Part shown: positions 35,521 through 44,761 of the stretch, piece after piece
How the letters are laid out: each line of letters opens with the position of its first letter
Numbering within the stretch: position 1 is the stretch's first letter
Assembly (NCBI RefSeq): GCF_016925535.1
Contig: NZ_CP070496.1
Location: 558,001 to 622,000, forward strand
DNA: 64,000 nucleotides
DNA from: Natronoglycomyces albus
GTDB lineage: Bacteria; Actinomycetota; Actinomycetes; Mycobacteriales; Micromonosporaceae
Reading direction: 5' to 3'
The notes under the pieces: model-generated
Told to the model about the DNA's origin: nothing
The model's input: the letters and a program-made list of their open reading frames with translations, nothing else
Databases searched by the model: none
Position numbers and translations under genes: made by a program

Positions 35521-37403
35521 AAGCTCACCCCTATCGCCGCGATGGCCACCAGCAACGTCCCAGCGACTCCGATGCGCAAATACGTCACCAACCCGCCCCG
35601 ATGCGCCATGCTGACGTGCCGCGAGACGTTTTCCGTGGTCGATTCGGCTCCACTGACCGCCCCGTCGACCAAGCGCGTCTCCACGGCCACGGCCGCGGCG
35701 CTGGCGGCGCGGGCCACAGTACGCGCGGCCGACTTCTGCGCCCGGTCCAGATAGAACCCTTCACTAAACGGGATAGCCCGCCACCCGCCGGGAACCCTGT
35801 CGCGCAAGAGGATCTTTTGCGTCCGGCGCCAACGGTCGATGGTCGCGATCGCACCAATGAACGCCGAGACCAACAGCAACGTCATCACGTCCAAGTGGAA
35901 CGACGGCAAAGCCGTGAACGGCCCGGCGAAGTAGGCAACGCCCAACGTCGCCGTTGGCACCAACAGCACATACAGCGCCGCAGCCAAGAGCGGTTGCACC
36001 CTCTGGGGCCCCATCCGCGTCTGCTCCTGGACCGGCTGCGCCTCGGTGGCCTTCGACTCTGGCGCTGAGGTGCCCTCGCTGCGGGCCGCATCGGGACGCA
36101 CCGGCCGCGCGAACAGCCACAGCCACAGCCGGATCGCGTAAGCGGCGGTCAGCGCGCTGGCGACCATCCCGGCCCAAAAGACGACGATTCCGGCGGCTGT
36201 GGCCTGCTCGTAGGCCGCGCCGAGGACGGTTTCCTTGCTCCAGAAGCCGCTGAATGGCGGTAGGCCGATGAGCGCGGCCAGCCCGATGGTCATGGCCCAG
36301 AACGGCAACGGATGTTCCTGCCTGGACAGGCGAGTGCGGCGAATGTCCCCGCCCGCGGTGGTCTGGGCGATGATGACCCCGGCGGTGAGGAACAGCAGCG
36401 CCTTAAAGGCAGCGTGTGTGAGCAGGTGAAACAGCGCGGCATCGGCGGAGGCGACCGCCACGGCGGCGAACATGAACCCGACCTGGCTGACCGTTGACCA
36501 GGCGAGGATGCGTTTGAGGTCATTGGCGGCCAACGCGAACGTTGCCGCCATCAGCATCGACAGCGCTGCCACAATGGCGATCACCAGCAGCGCCTGGGTG
36601 TGCCACACCGGAAGCAGCCGTACCAATACGTACGCTCCGGCGGCGACCATCGTCGCCGCGTGGATGAGCGCTGAGATTGGGGTCGGCCCGGCCATCGCGT
36701 CGGGCAGCCACGTATGCAGCGGGAATTGGGCGCTCTTTCCGACACAGCCCAGCAAGATCAACATCAGTGACCAGGTGACGAGTGTGGGGGAGAGGTCGGC
36801 CGCCACAATATCGGAGATACGGAAGCTCCCGGCAGCCGAACCCAACAGCATGACGCCAAGGATGAAACCGACATCGGCGAACCGTGTCACCAGGAACGCC
36901 TTGGTCGCCGCGCCCGGCGCGGTGCGCAAACGCGGGTTATGGGCGATGAGGAGATAGGAGCACGCGCCCATGATCTCCCAGCCCACCAGTAGCATCACCA
37001 AGTCGTCAGCGGCCACGACCAGCAGCATCGCCGCGCAGAACAAACTGATCTGGGCCGCGTAGGGGCCATAGCGTTCATCGTCACGCATGTACGTCACCGA
37101 GTACAGCTGCACCAAGGTGGCCACCCCGGCCGCGGCCAAGGCGACCGCGGCGGTGACAGGGGACATCGCCATCGACGCGGTGACGGTGACATCCCCGAAG
37201 TCAGCGAGGCGATAAGTGGTGGCCAGTGACGTCCCGGCCAGCGCGATGACGGCGGCGGCGACCGTTGCGAGGCCCGTCCCGGCCAAGGCCAGCGCCAACG
37301 AAAGCCTCGTTTGTGGGCCCTTGCACAGCAGCCCCAGCAGCCCGGCGGCACTGGGGGCGGCGATCATGATCCAGGCGAGAGTTTCCACTTGCACGTCAAT
37401 CAC
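35511..37403 (-). CDS. nuoL: NADH-quinone oxidoreductase subunit L
   Basis: A 630-residue subunit with about sixteen transmembrane helices and the long lateral helix region near the C-terminus. VGWEIMGACSYLLI has the conserved Glu, and KSAQFPLHTWLPDAMAGPTPISALIHAATMV is the family signature (key K, H, E/D residues). A polar insertion (about 420-470, rich in Glu, Ala and Gln) separates the last helices. GTG 37403 overlaps the nuoK stop (GTGATTGA). Confidence 0.95.
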   Translation of the reverse strand: MIDVQVETLAWIMIAAPSAAGLLGLLCKGPQTRLSLALALAGTGLATVAAAVIALAGTSLATTYRLADFGDVTVTASMAMSPVTAAVALAAAGVATLVQLYSVTYMRDDERYGPYAAQISLFCAAMLLVVAADDLVMLLVGWEIMGACSYLLIAHNPRLRTAPGAATKAFLVTRFADVGFILGVMLLGSAAGSFRISDIVAADLSPTLVTWSLMLILLGCVGKSAQFPLHTWLPDAMAGPTPISALIHAATMVAAGAYVLVRLLPVWHTQALLVIAIVAALSMLMAATFALAANDLKRILAWSTVSQVGFMFAAVAVASADAALFHLLTHAAFKALLFLTAGVIIAQTTAGGDIRRTRLSRQEHPLPFWAMTIGLAALIGLPPFSGFWSKETVLGAAYEQATAAGIVVFWAGMVASALTAAYAIRLWLWLFARPVRPDAARSEGTSAPESKATEAQPVQEQTRMGPQRVQPLLAAALYVLLVPTATLGVAYFAGPFTALPSFHLDVMTLLLVSAFIGAIATIDRWRRTQKILLRDRVPGGWRAIPFSEGFYLDRAQKSAARTVARAASAAAVAVETRLVDGAVSGAESTTENVSRHVSMAHRGGLVTYLRIGVAGTLLVAIAAIGVSLWS

Positions 37404-37758
37404 CCGCCTGCGTCGTGGCGCTCGGCGGCACGTTTTGGGCTCGCTCGGTGGTCATCCGCACGCCCGATTCCTGCGGTAGATGGTCGGTATCGATCGAGGA
37501 CCGGGCCCGCCACAGCCGCAAAACCAGCGCCAAACCGACCCCGACCTCAGCGGCGGCGATCACCACGATGAACATGGCGAAGCTTTGCCCCGTGTGCGCG
37601 CCATGCGAGACATCGGCGGTCACCAAAGTGATGTGCACAGCCGCCAACATGATCTCCACGGCCGCCAACTGCAAAATCGCGTTTCGCCTTGTCAAGATCC
37701 CGTACACGCCGATGGCGAACAGGGCCGAGGCCAGCACATATCCGATTAGTGGATGCAC
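37396..37758 (-). CDS. nuoK: NADH-quinone oxidoreductase subunit K
   Basis: A 120-residue subunit with three transmembrane helices. Conserved acidic residues sit inside the membrane in AAVEIMLAAVHITLV and VVIAAAEVGVGLALVL, the Glu pair needed for proton conduction. The C-terminal 30 residues are a polar tail longer than in most NuoK. It is the first gene of this block: 220 bp of non-coding DNA and then mqnP lie upstream, with no nuoJ or other complex I gene. Confidence 0.93.
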   Translation of the reverse strand: MHPLIGYVLASALFAIGVYGILTRRNAILQLAAVEIMLAAVHITLVTADVSHGAHTGQSFAMFIVVIAAAEVGVGLALVLRLWRARSSIDTDHLPQESGVRMTTERAQNVPPSATTQAGD

Positions 37759-37978
37759 GCGGCCTCCTCAAACCCCACCCGGGCCAGGAAACCAGCGGAG
37801 GCCACGGCATGCGCCCCTGGCTGAACATCTATGCCTGCGCCCTGGCGGGAGCGCACCTGAATGAACCGACGCGCGGCAGCAGGCCGCTGACCGTCGGACG
37901 AATAGGCCATAGGGGGCAACATGCCCCTTATCTTCGCGTAATTGTGTCCCCAGGCCAAGGGTCTAGGGACGCGATTCG

Positions 37979-38911
37979 TTAACGAAACAGCAAATCCAGG
38001 GCCGCGAAGGCGAACAAAGCCATCGCCACGAAGCCATTGGCGGTGAAAAACGCCCGATTCACCTTCGACAAGTCGTGCGGCTTGACGAGTCGGTGCTCCC
38101 AAATCAGCGCCACCGCCACGATGGCCAAACCGATCCACCACAGCGCGCCGAACGAGGCCCACAACCCAAACCACACCAACAGAGCCCAGGTCAGGGCGTG
38201 AGATGCGGATGAAGCACGCAACGCCGTGGCCACCCCGAAACGCGCCGGAGTCGAACGCACCCCCGAAGAGCGGTCAAACTCGACATCCTGGCAGGCGTAA
38301 ATCAGGTCGAACGCCCCGATCCACAGGCCCACAGCCAGCCCCAACACGATGGCAGGGCCCGAACCGGCGAACGTGCCGGTGACGGCCAGCCACGCGCCCA
38401 CCGGGGCGACCATCTGCGCCAGACCCAACACCGCGTGCGGGAAGTCGGTAAACCGCTTGGCGTACGGGTAGACGATCAGCGGGGCTACCGCCAATGGGCT
38501 CAACACCAGGCACAACGGGTTCAACAGCGCCGCCGAACCCACAAAGAACACCAGGCTCACCGCGCAGCCGACATAGGCGGTGGGCAATGACACCGCGCCC
38601 GTGACCAGCTCCCGCTGCGCCGTCCGGGGATTGCGAGCGTCAATGTGCCGGTCGATGATCCGGTTCGCCGCCATCGCCAAGGTCCGCCCGGCCACCATCG
38701 CGACCGTGACCAACACCAACACATCCCAGCGCATCCATGAGCCATCCGCAGCCGGATGCAACCGCATCGCGGTCAACGTGGCCAAGTAGGCAAACGGCAG
38801 CGCGAACACCGAATGCTCGATCGCGACCATCTTCAAGAACGCCGAGATCGGATTGCGGCGGCGCGCGAGGCCGGGGTCAATGCTCTCCGGGGAGGTGGGG
38901 GCGGAACTCAC
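37979..38911 (-). CDS. mqnP: UbiA-family prenyltransferase, menaquinone (futalosine) pathway
   Basis: A 310-residue membrane prenyltransferase with eight to nine helices. The first Asp-rich motif is NRIIDRHIDARNPRT and the second DLIYACQDVEFDRSSGVRS, which bind Mg-prenyl diphosphate. Its place with UbiD- and UbiX-like genes marks it as MqnP, which attaches the polyprenyl chain late in the futalosine route. GTG 38911 overlaps the ubiD stop by four bases; earlier starts are unlikely. Upstream futalosine genes (mqnA-D) are not in the window. Confidence 0.88.
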   Translation of the reverse strand: MSSAPTSPESIDPGLARRRNPISAFLKMVAIEHSVFALPFAYLATLTAMRLHPAADGSWMRWDVLVLVTVAMVAGRTLAMAANRIIDRHIDARNPRTAQRELVTGAVSLPTAYVGCAVSLVFFVGSAALLNPLCLVLSPLAVAPLIVYPYAKRFTDFPHAVLGLAQMVAPVGAWLAVTGTFAGSGPAIVLGLAVGLWIGAFDLIYACQDVEFDRSSGVRSTPARFGVATALRASSASHALTWALLVWFGLWASFGALWWIGLAIVAVALIWEHRLVKPHDLSKVNRAFFTANGFVAMALFAFAALDLLFR

Positions 38912-40365
38912 AAGCCGTACTCTTCCCAACGTTGGTCGACATGGGCCTTCACAGCCGAGGACATCTTCATCATTTCCGGCCAGCCGCGCGTGTACCCCTC
39001 CGAGGGCAACTTGGCCGTCGCGTCGATTCCGGCCTTACCGCCCCAGAACTGGTGGTACGAGGCGTGGTCCAGATGATCCACCGGACCCTCCGTCAACAAC
39101 AGGTCATGCGAATAGTCCACATTGCCCAGCGCCCGCCACGCGACCTCCGAGTAATTGTGCACGTCGCAATCGGAGTCCACCACCACGATCAATTTCGTCA
39201 AGCTCATCATATGAGCGCCCCAGATCGCGTTCATCACCTTCTGCGCGTGCTTGGGGTATTTCTTGTCGATCGACACGATCACGCAGTTGTGGAACACCCC
39301 CGCAGGCGGCATCGAATAGTCCACGATGTCGGGGATCAGGATTTGCAACAGCGGCTTGAAGATCCGTTCCGTGGCCTTACCGAGGCCATGATCCTCCTGC
39401 GGCGGAATCGAGGTCACGATCGAGTGATACACCGGGTTCTTCTGCATGGTCATCGTCTCGATATGCATCACCGGGAAGTCCTCCACCGGAGTGTAGAAAC
39501 CCGTGTGGTCGCCGAAGGGCCCCTCGGGCATCCGCTCGCCCGGTTCGACCCAACCCTCCAAGATGACCTGCGCATTCGCCGGCACCTGCAAGGGAACGCT
39601 CACGCAGTCGACCATCTCGACGCGCTGGCCGCGCAGAAACCCGGCGAACAGGTATTCGTCGATGTCGCTGGGCAGTGGCGCCGAAGCGGCGTAGGCGGTG
39701 ATGGGATCCGCCCCGATGGCAATGGCGATGGGTAGACGCTCTCCGCGTTTTTCCGCCTGCGCGTAGTGCTGGGTGGAGTTCTTGTGGATCTGCCAATGGA
39801 GGCCCAGGGTCCGGCTGTCGTGCTGTTGGAGGCGATACAGTCCCAGGTTGCGTTTGCCGGTGGCCGGGTCCTTGGTGTGGGTGAGGCCGAAGTTGTGGAA
39901 GATGCCGCCGTCTCCGGGCCACACCTGTAGGCCGGGCAGCTTGTTGAGGTCCACCTCATCGCCGGTGAGCACCACTTGTTGACAGGGGGCGGACTTGACC
40001 TTCTTCGGTGGCAGCGACTTCAGCTGCATGATCTTGCCCAGCCCTTCCCGGATGCCAGACCAACCGACGGGCATTTCGGGTCGGGCCAGTTCTCCGATGC
40101 GGTCCCCGACCTCGTCCAGGTGCTCCACACCCAGCGCCATTGCCATACGCTTCTCGGTGCCGAACAGGTTCATGGCGATGGGCATGTCACCGCGCGTCGG
40201 GTTTTCGAACAGCAGGGCTGGGCCGCCGTCCTTGACCACCCGGTCGGTGATTTCGGCGATCTCCAAGGTGGGATCAACCGAGGCTGACACGCGTTTGAGC
40301 TCCCCCGCAGCCTCCAGGGCGCTGAGGAAGTCTTTCAGGTCTTCAAAAGGAAACTTTGCAGCCAC
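38908..40365 (-). CDS. mqnL: UbiD-family decarboxylase, menaquinone (futalosine) pathway
   Basis: A 485-residue prenyl-FMN-dependent decarboxylase. Conserved blocks include GGIFHNFGLTHTKDPATGKRN, GLYRLQQHD, IAIGADPITAYAAS, PEGPFGDHTGFY (catalytic Glu/Arg region) and VVVDSDCDVHN. It is expected to decarboxylate the prenylated dihydroxynaphthoate intermediate. GTG 40365 gives the usual N-terminus (FEDLKDFLSALE); an in-frame ATG at 40413 would place it 18 bp from the divergent ubiX start. Transcribed with mqnP. Confidence 0.9.
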   Translation of the reverse strand: MAAKFPFEDLKDFLSALEAAGELKRVSASVDPTLEIAEITDRVVKDGGPALLFENPTRGDMPIAMNLFGTEKRMAMALGVEHLDEVGDRIGELARPEMPVGWSGIREGLGKIMQLKSLPPKKVKSAPCQQVVLTGDEVDLNKLPGLQVWPGDGGIFHNFGLTHTKDPATGKRNLGLYRLQQHDSRTLGLHWQIHKNSTQHYAQAEKRGERLPIAIAIGADPITAYAASAPLPSDIDEYLFAGFLRGQRVEMVDCVSVPLQVPANAQVILEGWVEPGERMPEGPFGDHTGFYTPVEDFPVMHIETMTMQKNPVYHSIVTSIPPQEDHGLGKATERIFKPLLQILIPDIVDYSMPPAGVFHNCVIVSIDKKYPKHAQKVMNAIWGAHMMSLTKLIVVVDSDCDVHNYSEVAWRALGNVDYSHDLLLTEGPVDHLDHASYHQFWGGKAGIDATAKLPSEGYTRGWPEMMKMSSAVKAHVDQRWEEYGL

Positions 40366-40431
40366 GCCCCCATTCAACCACTCGATAGGCGTGTTACCCA
40401 CCCCACGTGTCACGCTAAGTAGGTGACGACT

Positions 40432-41085
40432 ATGCGTAAGCCATCAGCGCGACCCCCTCGTAAGCCCTGGGTAGTCGGCGTCTCGGGTGCCTCCGGATCT
40501 CCGTATGCGAAGGCTGTCATCACCGCCTTGCTGGAGGCGGGCGAATCGGTGGATCTCATCGTGTCCCGGGCCGCCCGACTCACGTTGCTCGACGAGACCG
40601 GGTTCACCATCCGCGATGCCCATTGGCAAATTGACGTGGAGAAATGGCTGGAACGTGAGGTCGACCCAGAGCAAGTGCGCTACTGGCAGGTGACCGATTT
40701 CGCCGCCGGTCCATCGTCGGGTTCCTATCCGGTAAAGGGCATGTTGGTCGTCCCGGCGACCTCGGCGGCCTGTGCCGGGATCGCCCGGGGTCTCAGCAAG
40801 GACCTCCTGCAACGGGCGGCCGATGTGAACCTCAAGGAACAACGCCCGGTCGTCATCGTCTCTCGTGAGACTCCGTTGTCGCGCTCTCACCTGGTCAACC
40901 AGGTGGACTTGCACGACGCTGGGGCGCTGATCTTGCCCGCCACTCCAGGCTTTTACGCGGGGGCACGCGATGTGCAGCAGCTGGTTGACTTCGTGGCGGG
41001 GCGGATCTTGGACGCGATCGACGTGCCGCATACGCTCTATCAACGCTGGGAAGGCGAACTGGGCGCCGCTCGCAAGCCCGATTGA
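40432..41085 (+). CDS. ubiX: UbiX-family flavin prenyltransferase
   Basis: A 217-residue flavoprotein making prenylated FMN for UbiD enzymes. VVGVSGASGSPYAKAVITALL is the N-terminal flavin-binding segment, and VVPATSAACAGIARGLSKDLLQRAADVNLKEQRPVVIVSRETPLS is the family core. It should serve the neighbouring UbiD-like decarboxylase (MqnM in futalosine nomenclature). ATG 40432 has AGGTGA upstream; GTG 40423 is the alternative. Divergent from mqnL-mqnP. Confidence 0.92.
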   Translation: MRKPSARPPRKPWVVGVSGASGSPYAKAVITALLEAGESVDLIVSRAARLTLLDETGFTIRDAHWQIDVEKWLEREVDPEQVRYWQVTDFAAGPSSGSYPVKGMLVVPATSAACAGIARGLSKDLLQRAADVNLKEQRPVVIVSRETPLSRSHLVNQVDLHDAGALILPATPGFYAGARDVQQLVDFVAGRILDAIDVPHTLYQRWEGELGAARKPD

Positions 41086-41176
41086 GCCCGTGGCCGCGTT
41101 GAGTCGGTGGTCAGCGCGTTATTTCGCGGGGCCACAAACGATGGCCGTCGGCCAGTGGGTGGGATGAGCGCACAAA

Positions 41177-41227
41177 TTAGCGGATCCTCGCGCCCAACCT
41201 GGCCGGTGTCTGCGAGTGATCCGCTAA
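41177..41227. terminator. Hairpin between ubiX and bldC
   Basis: TTAGCGGATC-CTCGC pairs with GCGAG-T-GATCCGCTAA, a 15-bp stem with one bulge. It lies between convergent ubiX and bldC and could end either transcript. The rest of 41086-41416 contains nothing I can identify. Confidence 0.65.
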
Positions 41228-41416
41228 GAAGCCTAAAGATGTGAGGCGCATCCTGCGCCAGGTGTGCGATCTGGCGGGAGGTTGAGCCGGTGGACCTGGC
41301 AACGTGCGCCAGCTGGGTGAACGTCGCACGAATGCGATCCGATTTACGGCCTAACTGGTTGAATCTCGTTGCGGTTCAATCAGAATTAGCCCGTAAAATC
41401 ATGCGTTTACCTGTGA

Positions 41417-41629
41417 TTAATAGGAACTTGCGCCAGTGTGGCCTTCGGAGAGGCTGATTTCTCCTTCGAGTAGCGCACGAACCTCCGACTCACGGAAACG
41501 CCGGTGACCACCCGGAGTGCGGATGCTACCAATGCGCCCGGCCGCGGCCCAACGGGTCACAGTCTTAGGGTCAACGCGGAATAGAGAAGCAACCTCACCT
41601 GGTGTAAGTAGGCGGTCTTCAGCTTCCAT
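41417..41629 (-). CDS. bldC: BldC-type transcriptional regulator
   Basis: A 70-residue MerR-like winged-helix protein nearly matching Streptomyces BldC: LLTPGEVASLFRVDPKTVTRWA, then RTPGGHRRFRESEVRALLEG. BldC controls developmental timing in Streptomyces by cooperative binding to direct repeats. Family members also occur in non-sporulating actinobacteria, so its role here is open. GAGGAA precedes ATG 41629. Divergent from the Lrp-type regulator. Confidence 0.93.
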   Translation of the reverse strand: MEAEDRLLTPGEVASLFRVDPKTVTRWAAAGRIGSIRTPGGHRRFRESEVRALLEGEISLSEGHTGASSY

Positions 41630-41732
41630 GACAATTCCTCCCCGTGATGAATGTTCACTTCGTGCGGTTAATCCCATTACAACACTATTCCGGCAAAGCT
41701 GCCATGAGTTCTTGAACATACTTTCGGTTAGA

Positions 41733-41738
41733 TAAACT
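41733..41738 (+). promoter_or_regulatory. -10 element of a possibly leaderless lrp transcript
   Basis: TAAACT lies seven bases before GTG 41746 and no Shine-Dalgarno sequence is visible, so transcription may begin at the start codon. TTGAAC at 41712 is a possible -35 element, with a short 15-bp spacer. Confidence 0.35.
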
Positions 41739-41745
41739 CATCCAC

Positions 41746-42273
41746 GTGGACGACATTGATAGGAAACTTGTAAACATTCTGTGCGCGGACGGTCGCACCT
41801 CGTATGCCGAATTGGCGCGCCAAGTCGGACTAACACCGCCCTCGGTCCAAGACCGGGTAGCGAAGTTGGAACGCACTGGAGTGATCGTTGGCTACCGAGC
41901 CGTGGCCGACCCCGCCAAAATAGGTCTAAATGTGACTGCTGCCATCGGAATTGGCACCCAGTCAGGGCGCGAGTACGCTCAAATTGCCAGTGAATTCGAG
42001 AAGATCGACGAGATCGAGTCTTGCTACTTCGTCGCTGGACGGGAGTCGTACCTCATCAAGGTGCGCGTCCCCGACATGAGTGACCTGCAGGACTTGCTGG
42101 AGCGCATCGGCGCCATCCCCGGGGTGGCGGAAACCCGCACCACCATTGCGATCACGACTCACTGGGAAGGACGCCCCCAAGAGGTCAAAGACAGGGAGTT
42201 AACCCATGGAAATCGCCGACCGAAGCTCATCCGTCGCTCGCGAATGGGTCAACTGGGCGGTTTCCACCGTTGA
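41746..42273 (+). CDS. Lrp/AsnC-family transcriptional regulator
   Basis: A 175-residue regulator. Residues 1-50 form the HTH ([12 protein letters not shown] type, then [20 protein letters not shown]). Residues 60-145 are the RAM/AsnC effector domain with [18 protein letters not shown]. The final ~25 residues are a basic extension beyond the usual end, and its last 68 bases overlap the next gene. It probably controls that cysteine desulfhydrase, as the Lrp-like DecR controls cysteine catabolism in Escherichia coli (analogy only). Confidence 0.88.
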   Translation: MDDIDRKLVNILCADGRTSYAELARQVGLTPPSVQDRVAKLERTGVIVGYRAVADPAKIGLNVTAAIGIGTQSGREYAQIASEFEKIDEIESCYFVAGRESYLIKVRVPDMSDLQDLLERIGAIPGVAETRTTIAITTHWEGRPQEVKDRELTHGNRRPKLIRRSRMGQLGGFHR

Positions 42274-43282
42274 GGCGGACGCGAACCGATCAGCAGACAC
42301 GCATCTGCTGCCATTCCCCCTGCCCGAACACTGGGGGGTACAGCTGTACTTGAAGGATGAGTCGGTGCACCCGACCGGCTCGCTCAAGCACAGGCTAGCC
42401 CGATCGCTGTTCCTGTACGGCCTGTGTAACGGATGGATCGACAAGGACACGACCATCATCGAGGCCTCCTCGGGCTCTACGGCCGTGTCCGAGGCCTACT
42501 TCGCCCGCATGCTCGGCCTGCCCTTCGTCGCCGTCATGCCCGCGTCCACCAGCGCTCAGAAGATCTCGGTCATCGAGTTCTACGGCGGTAAGGCGCATCT
42601 GGTCGACGACGGTTGCGCGGTCGTGCCTACCGCACAACGTCTGGCCGCCGAACTCGGTGGCCATTTCATGGATCAGTTCACTTACGCCGAACGAGCCACA
42701 GACTGGCGCGGCAATAACAATATCGCCGAGTCGATTTTCGAGCAGATGAGTTTGGAAGCCCACCCGATTCCAGAGTGGATTATTGTGGGAGCAGGAACAG
42801 GCGGAACTTCTGCCACAATAGGCCGCTATTTGCGATACCAGCGCCACAATACAAAGCTATGCGTTGTTGATTCAGAACATTCCGCGTTCTTTCACGGATG
42901 GAAAGAATCCAATCCCGAATACACCGTCGAGGAGCCTTCACGCATTGAGGGCATCGGCCGTCCGCGAGTGGAAGAATCGTTTATCCCGCAGCTCGTCGAT
43001 CGCATGGTGAAGGTCCCCGACGCCGATTCGATCGCGTGCGTGCGGTGGGCCTCGAAACGTATGGGGCGCAAGCTAGGTGGGTCGACGGGAACGAACCTGT
43101 GCGCCGCGTTTGATCTCATCAGCCACATGAGGCGCCAGGGGCGGCAGGGTTCTGTGGTGACCCTGTTGTGTGACGACGGAGCTCGCTACACCCACACCTA
43201 TTTCGATGACGACTGGGTAGCTTCCCAACAGATGGATCTGGCGCCGATGTACGCCCGGCTCGAAGAACTCTTCGCGTCCTGA
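42206..43282 (+). CDS. PLP-dependent cysteine desulfhydrase, Cds1-like
   Basis: A 358-residue fold-type II PLP enzyme. The PLP lysine lies in [11 protein letters not shown] (about residue 56), the substrate loop is [14 protein letters not shown] and the phosphate-binding loop [13 protein letters not shown]. The C-terminal ends differ from true cysteine synthases, and the closest described relative is mycobacterial Cds1 (Rv3684), which releases H2S from cysteine. ATG 42206 has GGGAG upstream although it lies inside the regulator gene. The pair suggests cysteine-responsive control of sulfide production. Confidence 0.8.
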   Translation: MEIADRSSSVAREWVNWAVSTVEADANRSADTHLLPFPLPEHWGVQLYLKDESVHPTGSLKHRLARSLFLYGLCNGWIDKDTTIIEASSGSTAVSEAYFARMLGLPFVAVMPASTSAQKISVIEFYGGKAHLVDDGCAVVPTAQRLAAELGGHFMDQFTYAERATDWRGNNNIAESIFEQMSLEAHPIPEWIIVGAGTGGTSATIGRYLRYQRHNTKLCVVDSEHSAFFHGWKESNPEYTVEEPSRIEGIGRPRVEESFIPQLVDRMVKVPDADSIACVRWASKRMGRKLGGSTGTNLCAAFDLISHMRRQGRQGSVVTLLCDDGARYTHTYFDDDWVASQQMDLAPMYARLEELFAS

Positions 43283-43380
43283 AGCCGATGGGACACCGCT
43301 GAACTCGACTGCTGGAATCGGGTACCGGCCAGTAGCGATGAGCTGTTCGGTGGCCACACCGCATCAGCGACCGTCATGCG

Positions 43381-44613
43381 CTATTCGCGGCGCTGACTAT
43401 CCTTATCGGACTGTGAATGGGTGTCTCCTGCGCTGTCGTCTGCGCCCTCGACGACAAGGTCGCGCGGATTGCCATTGGGCTCGGACTCCACCTGCTGTGC
43501 CAAACGTTGCGAATCGATGCTTTCTCGCTGCGAGAGGTCATAGGCGGTTCCGCGCTGGCTGGTGGCCGTCCACGCGGCGGCGAAGAGCAACATCTGATTG
43601 AAGATGTACAAGAACACGAGCAGACCCACGGCGGTGGCGACCGCCTGATAGGCGGGTCGGTCGGTGGCTCCCGTGATGTAGAAGCGGCCGACGGTCTTCA
43701 ACAGTTCCAGGCCGATTGCCACCGCCAGTGCCGCACCGACGATGCGGCGCAGCGGGATGGCTAGGCGGGGAAGTGCTTGCAGGATTGCCGCGGCCAGGAT
43801 CGCGTTGACGAACACACCCAGCAACAGGCTGGAGGCGGCGATGAGGAATGTCTGTCCGCCACCGTTGGCCGCCTCGTCGTTGACCCACGACACTAGCCAC
43901 TCGGCTCCGGCGGTGATCGACACAGTGGTGATGAGGAGAATGCCCAGCCCGACCAGAACCCCGAGGTCGACCAGCCAGCGAACGACCAGGTTGCCCGGTT
44001 CCGGTGGGAGCCCCCAGATGGTGCGCACGGAGAAACGGACGGCTTTGACCCAGGCCACGCCAGCGATAAGAAGGCCCGCGAGTGCGAGGACCCCAACACC
44101 GGTGCGCGAGTCTTCCAACATGGCGATGTCGACAACGGGCAGGTTGGTCTCCAGCCAGTCTTCCACTGCGGCATAGAGCCGTGGGATGTTGAGCATGTAG
44201 CCGAAGACGGCGACCGCTAGCAGTGACAGTGAGAACGCAGCGAAGAAGGCGTAGTAGGAGATCGCGGCGGACAGCTGGCTGCCGCCGATGGAACCGAAGC
44301 GTTTGAACGCCAAGACCAGATGGTCGATGCTGGAGGATTTTTGGCGGATCGCCATCACGCGCGCACCGAAGCCGCTTTCCTTCTTCTCGTCGGATTCCGT
44401 GGAAGTGGCCTGGTCAGGGCGATCATCGAGCTCGGTATCGTGCGCCTGAGAACGCGCCTCGACGCTTTGGCGATCATGCACGGCCGGATCTTGCGACATG
44501 GTCTCAGCGCAGATCGGATCGGTGGTTGAGGTTTGGGCGGGCTTGGCCGTGCGGTCGGTAGCGGGATCGTCGTGGGCGCGGTCGCCCGGGGTTGGGTTCG
44601 GCTTGTCAGTCAC
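43381..44613 (-). CDS. YihY/BrkB-family membrane protein
   Basis: A 410-residue protein with a long hydrophilic N-terminus (about 90 residues, rich in Asp, Thr and Ser), six transmembrane helices and a polar C-terminal tail. LSAAISYYAFFAAFSLSLLAV and FLYIFNQMLLFAAAWTA match the YihY/BrkB family, once mislabelled ribonuclease BN. The function is unresolved. GTG 44613 is chosen as a reasonable start, but its AAGGG is adjacent, so the true start may be nearer the first helix. It follows trpS and the 2H phosphoesterase on the same strand. Confidence 0.85.
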   Translation of the reverse strand: MTDKPNPTPGDRAHDDPATDRTAKPAQTSTTDPICAETMSQDPAVHDRQSVEARSQAHDTELDDRPDQATSTESDEKKESGFGARVMAIRQKSSSIDHLVLAFKRFGSIGGSQLSAAISYYAFFAAFSLSLLAVAVFGYMLNIPRLYAAVEDWLETNLPVVDIAMLEDSRTGVGVLALAGLLIAGVAWVKAVRFSVRTIWGLPPEPGNLVVRWLVDLGVLVGLGILLITTVSITAGAEWLVSWVNDEAANGGGQTFLIAASSLLLGVFVNAILAAAILQALPRLAIPLRRIVGAALAVAIGLELLKTVGRFYITGATDRPAYQAVATAVGLLVFLYIFNQMLLFAAAWTATSQRGTAYDLSQRESIDSQRLAQQVESEPNGNPRDLVVEGADDSAGDTHSQSDKDSQRRE

Positions 44614-44761
44614 CCCTTGATTGTGTCGCTTCAAAGGCGACTTCGCATGAGTCTGCCGACAAGACCACTCACAGCCAGACATTTTTCTGCCGGGATGGGC
44701 CGAATATAGCCCACCGGAGTCTGTCGCAATGGGCCTGTGGCGCGGAGTTGGTTCGCCCAAA

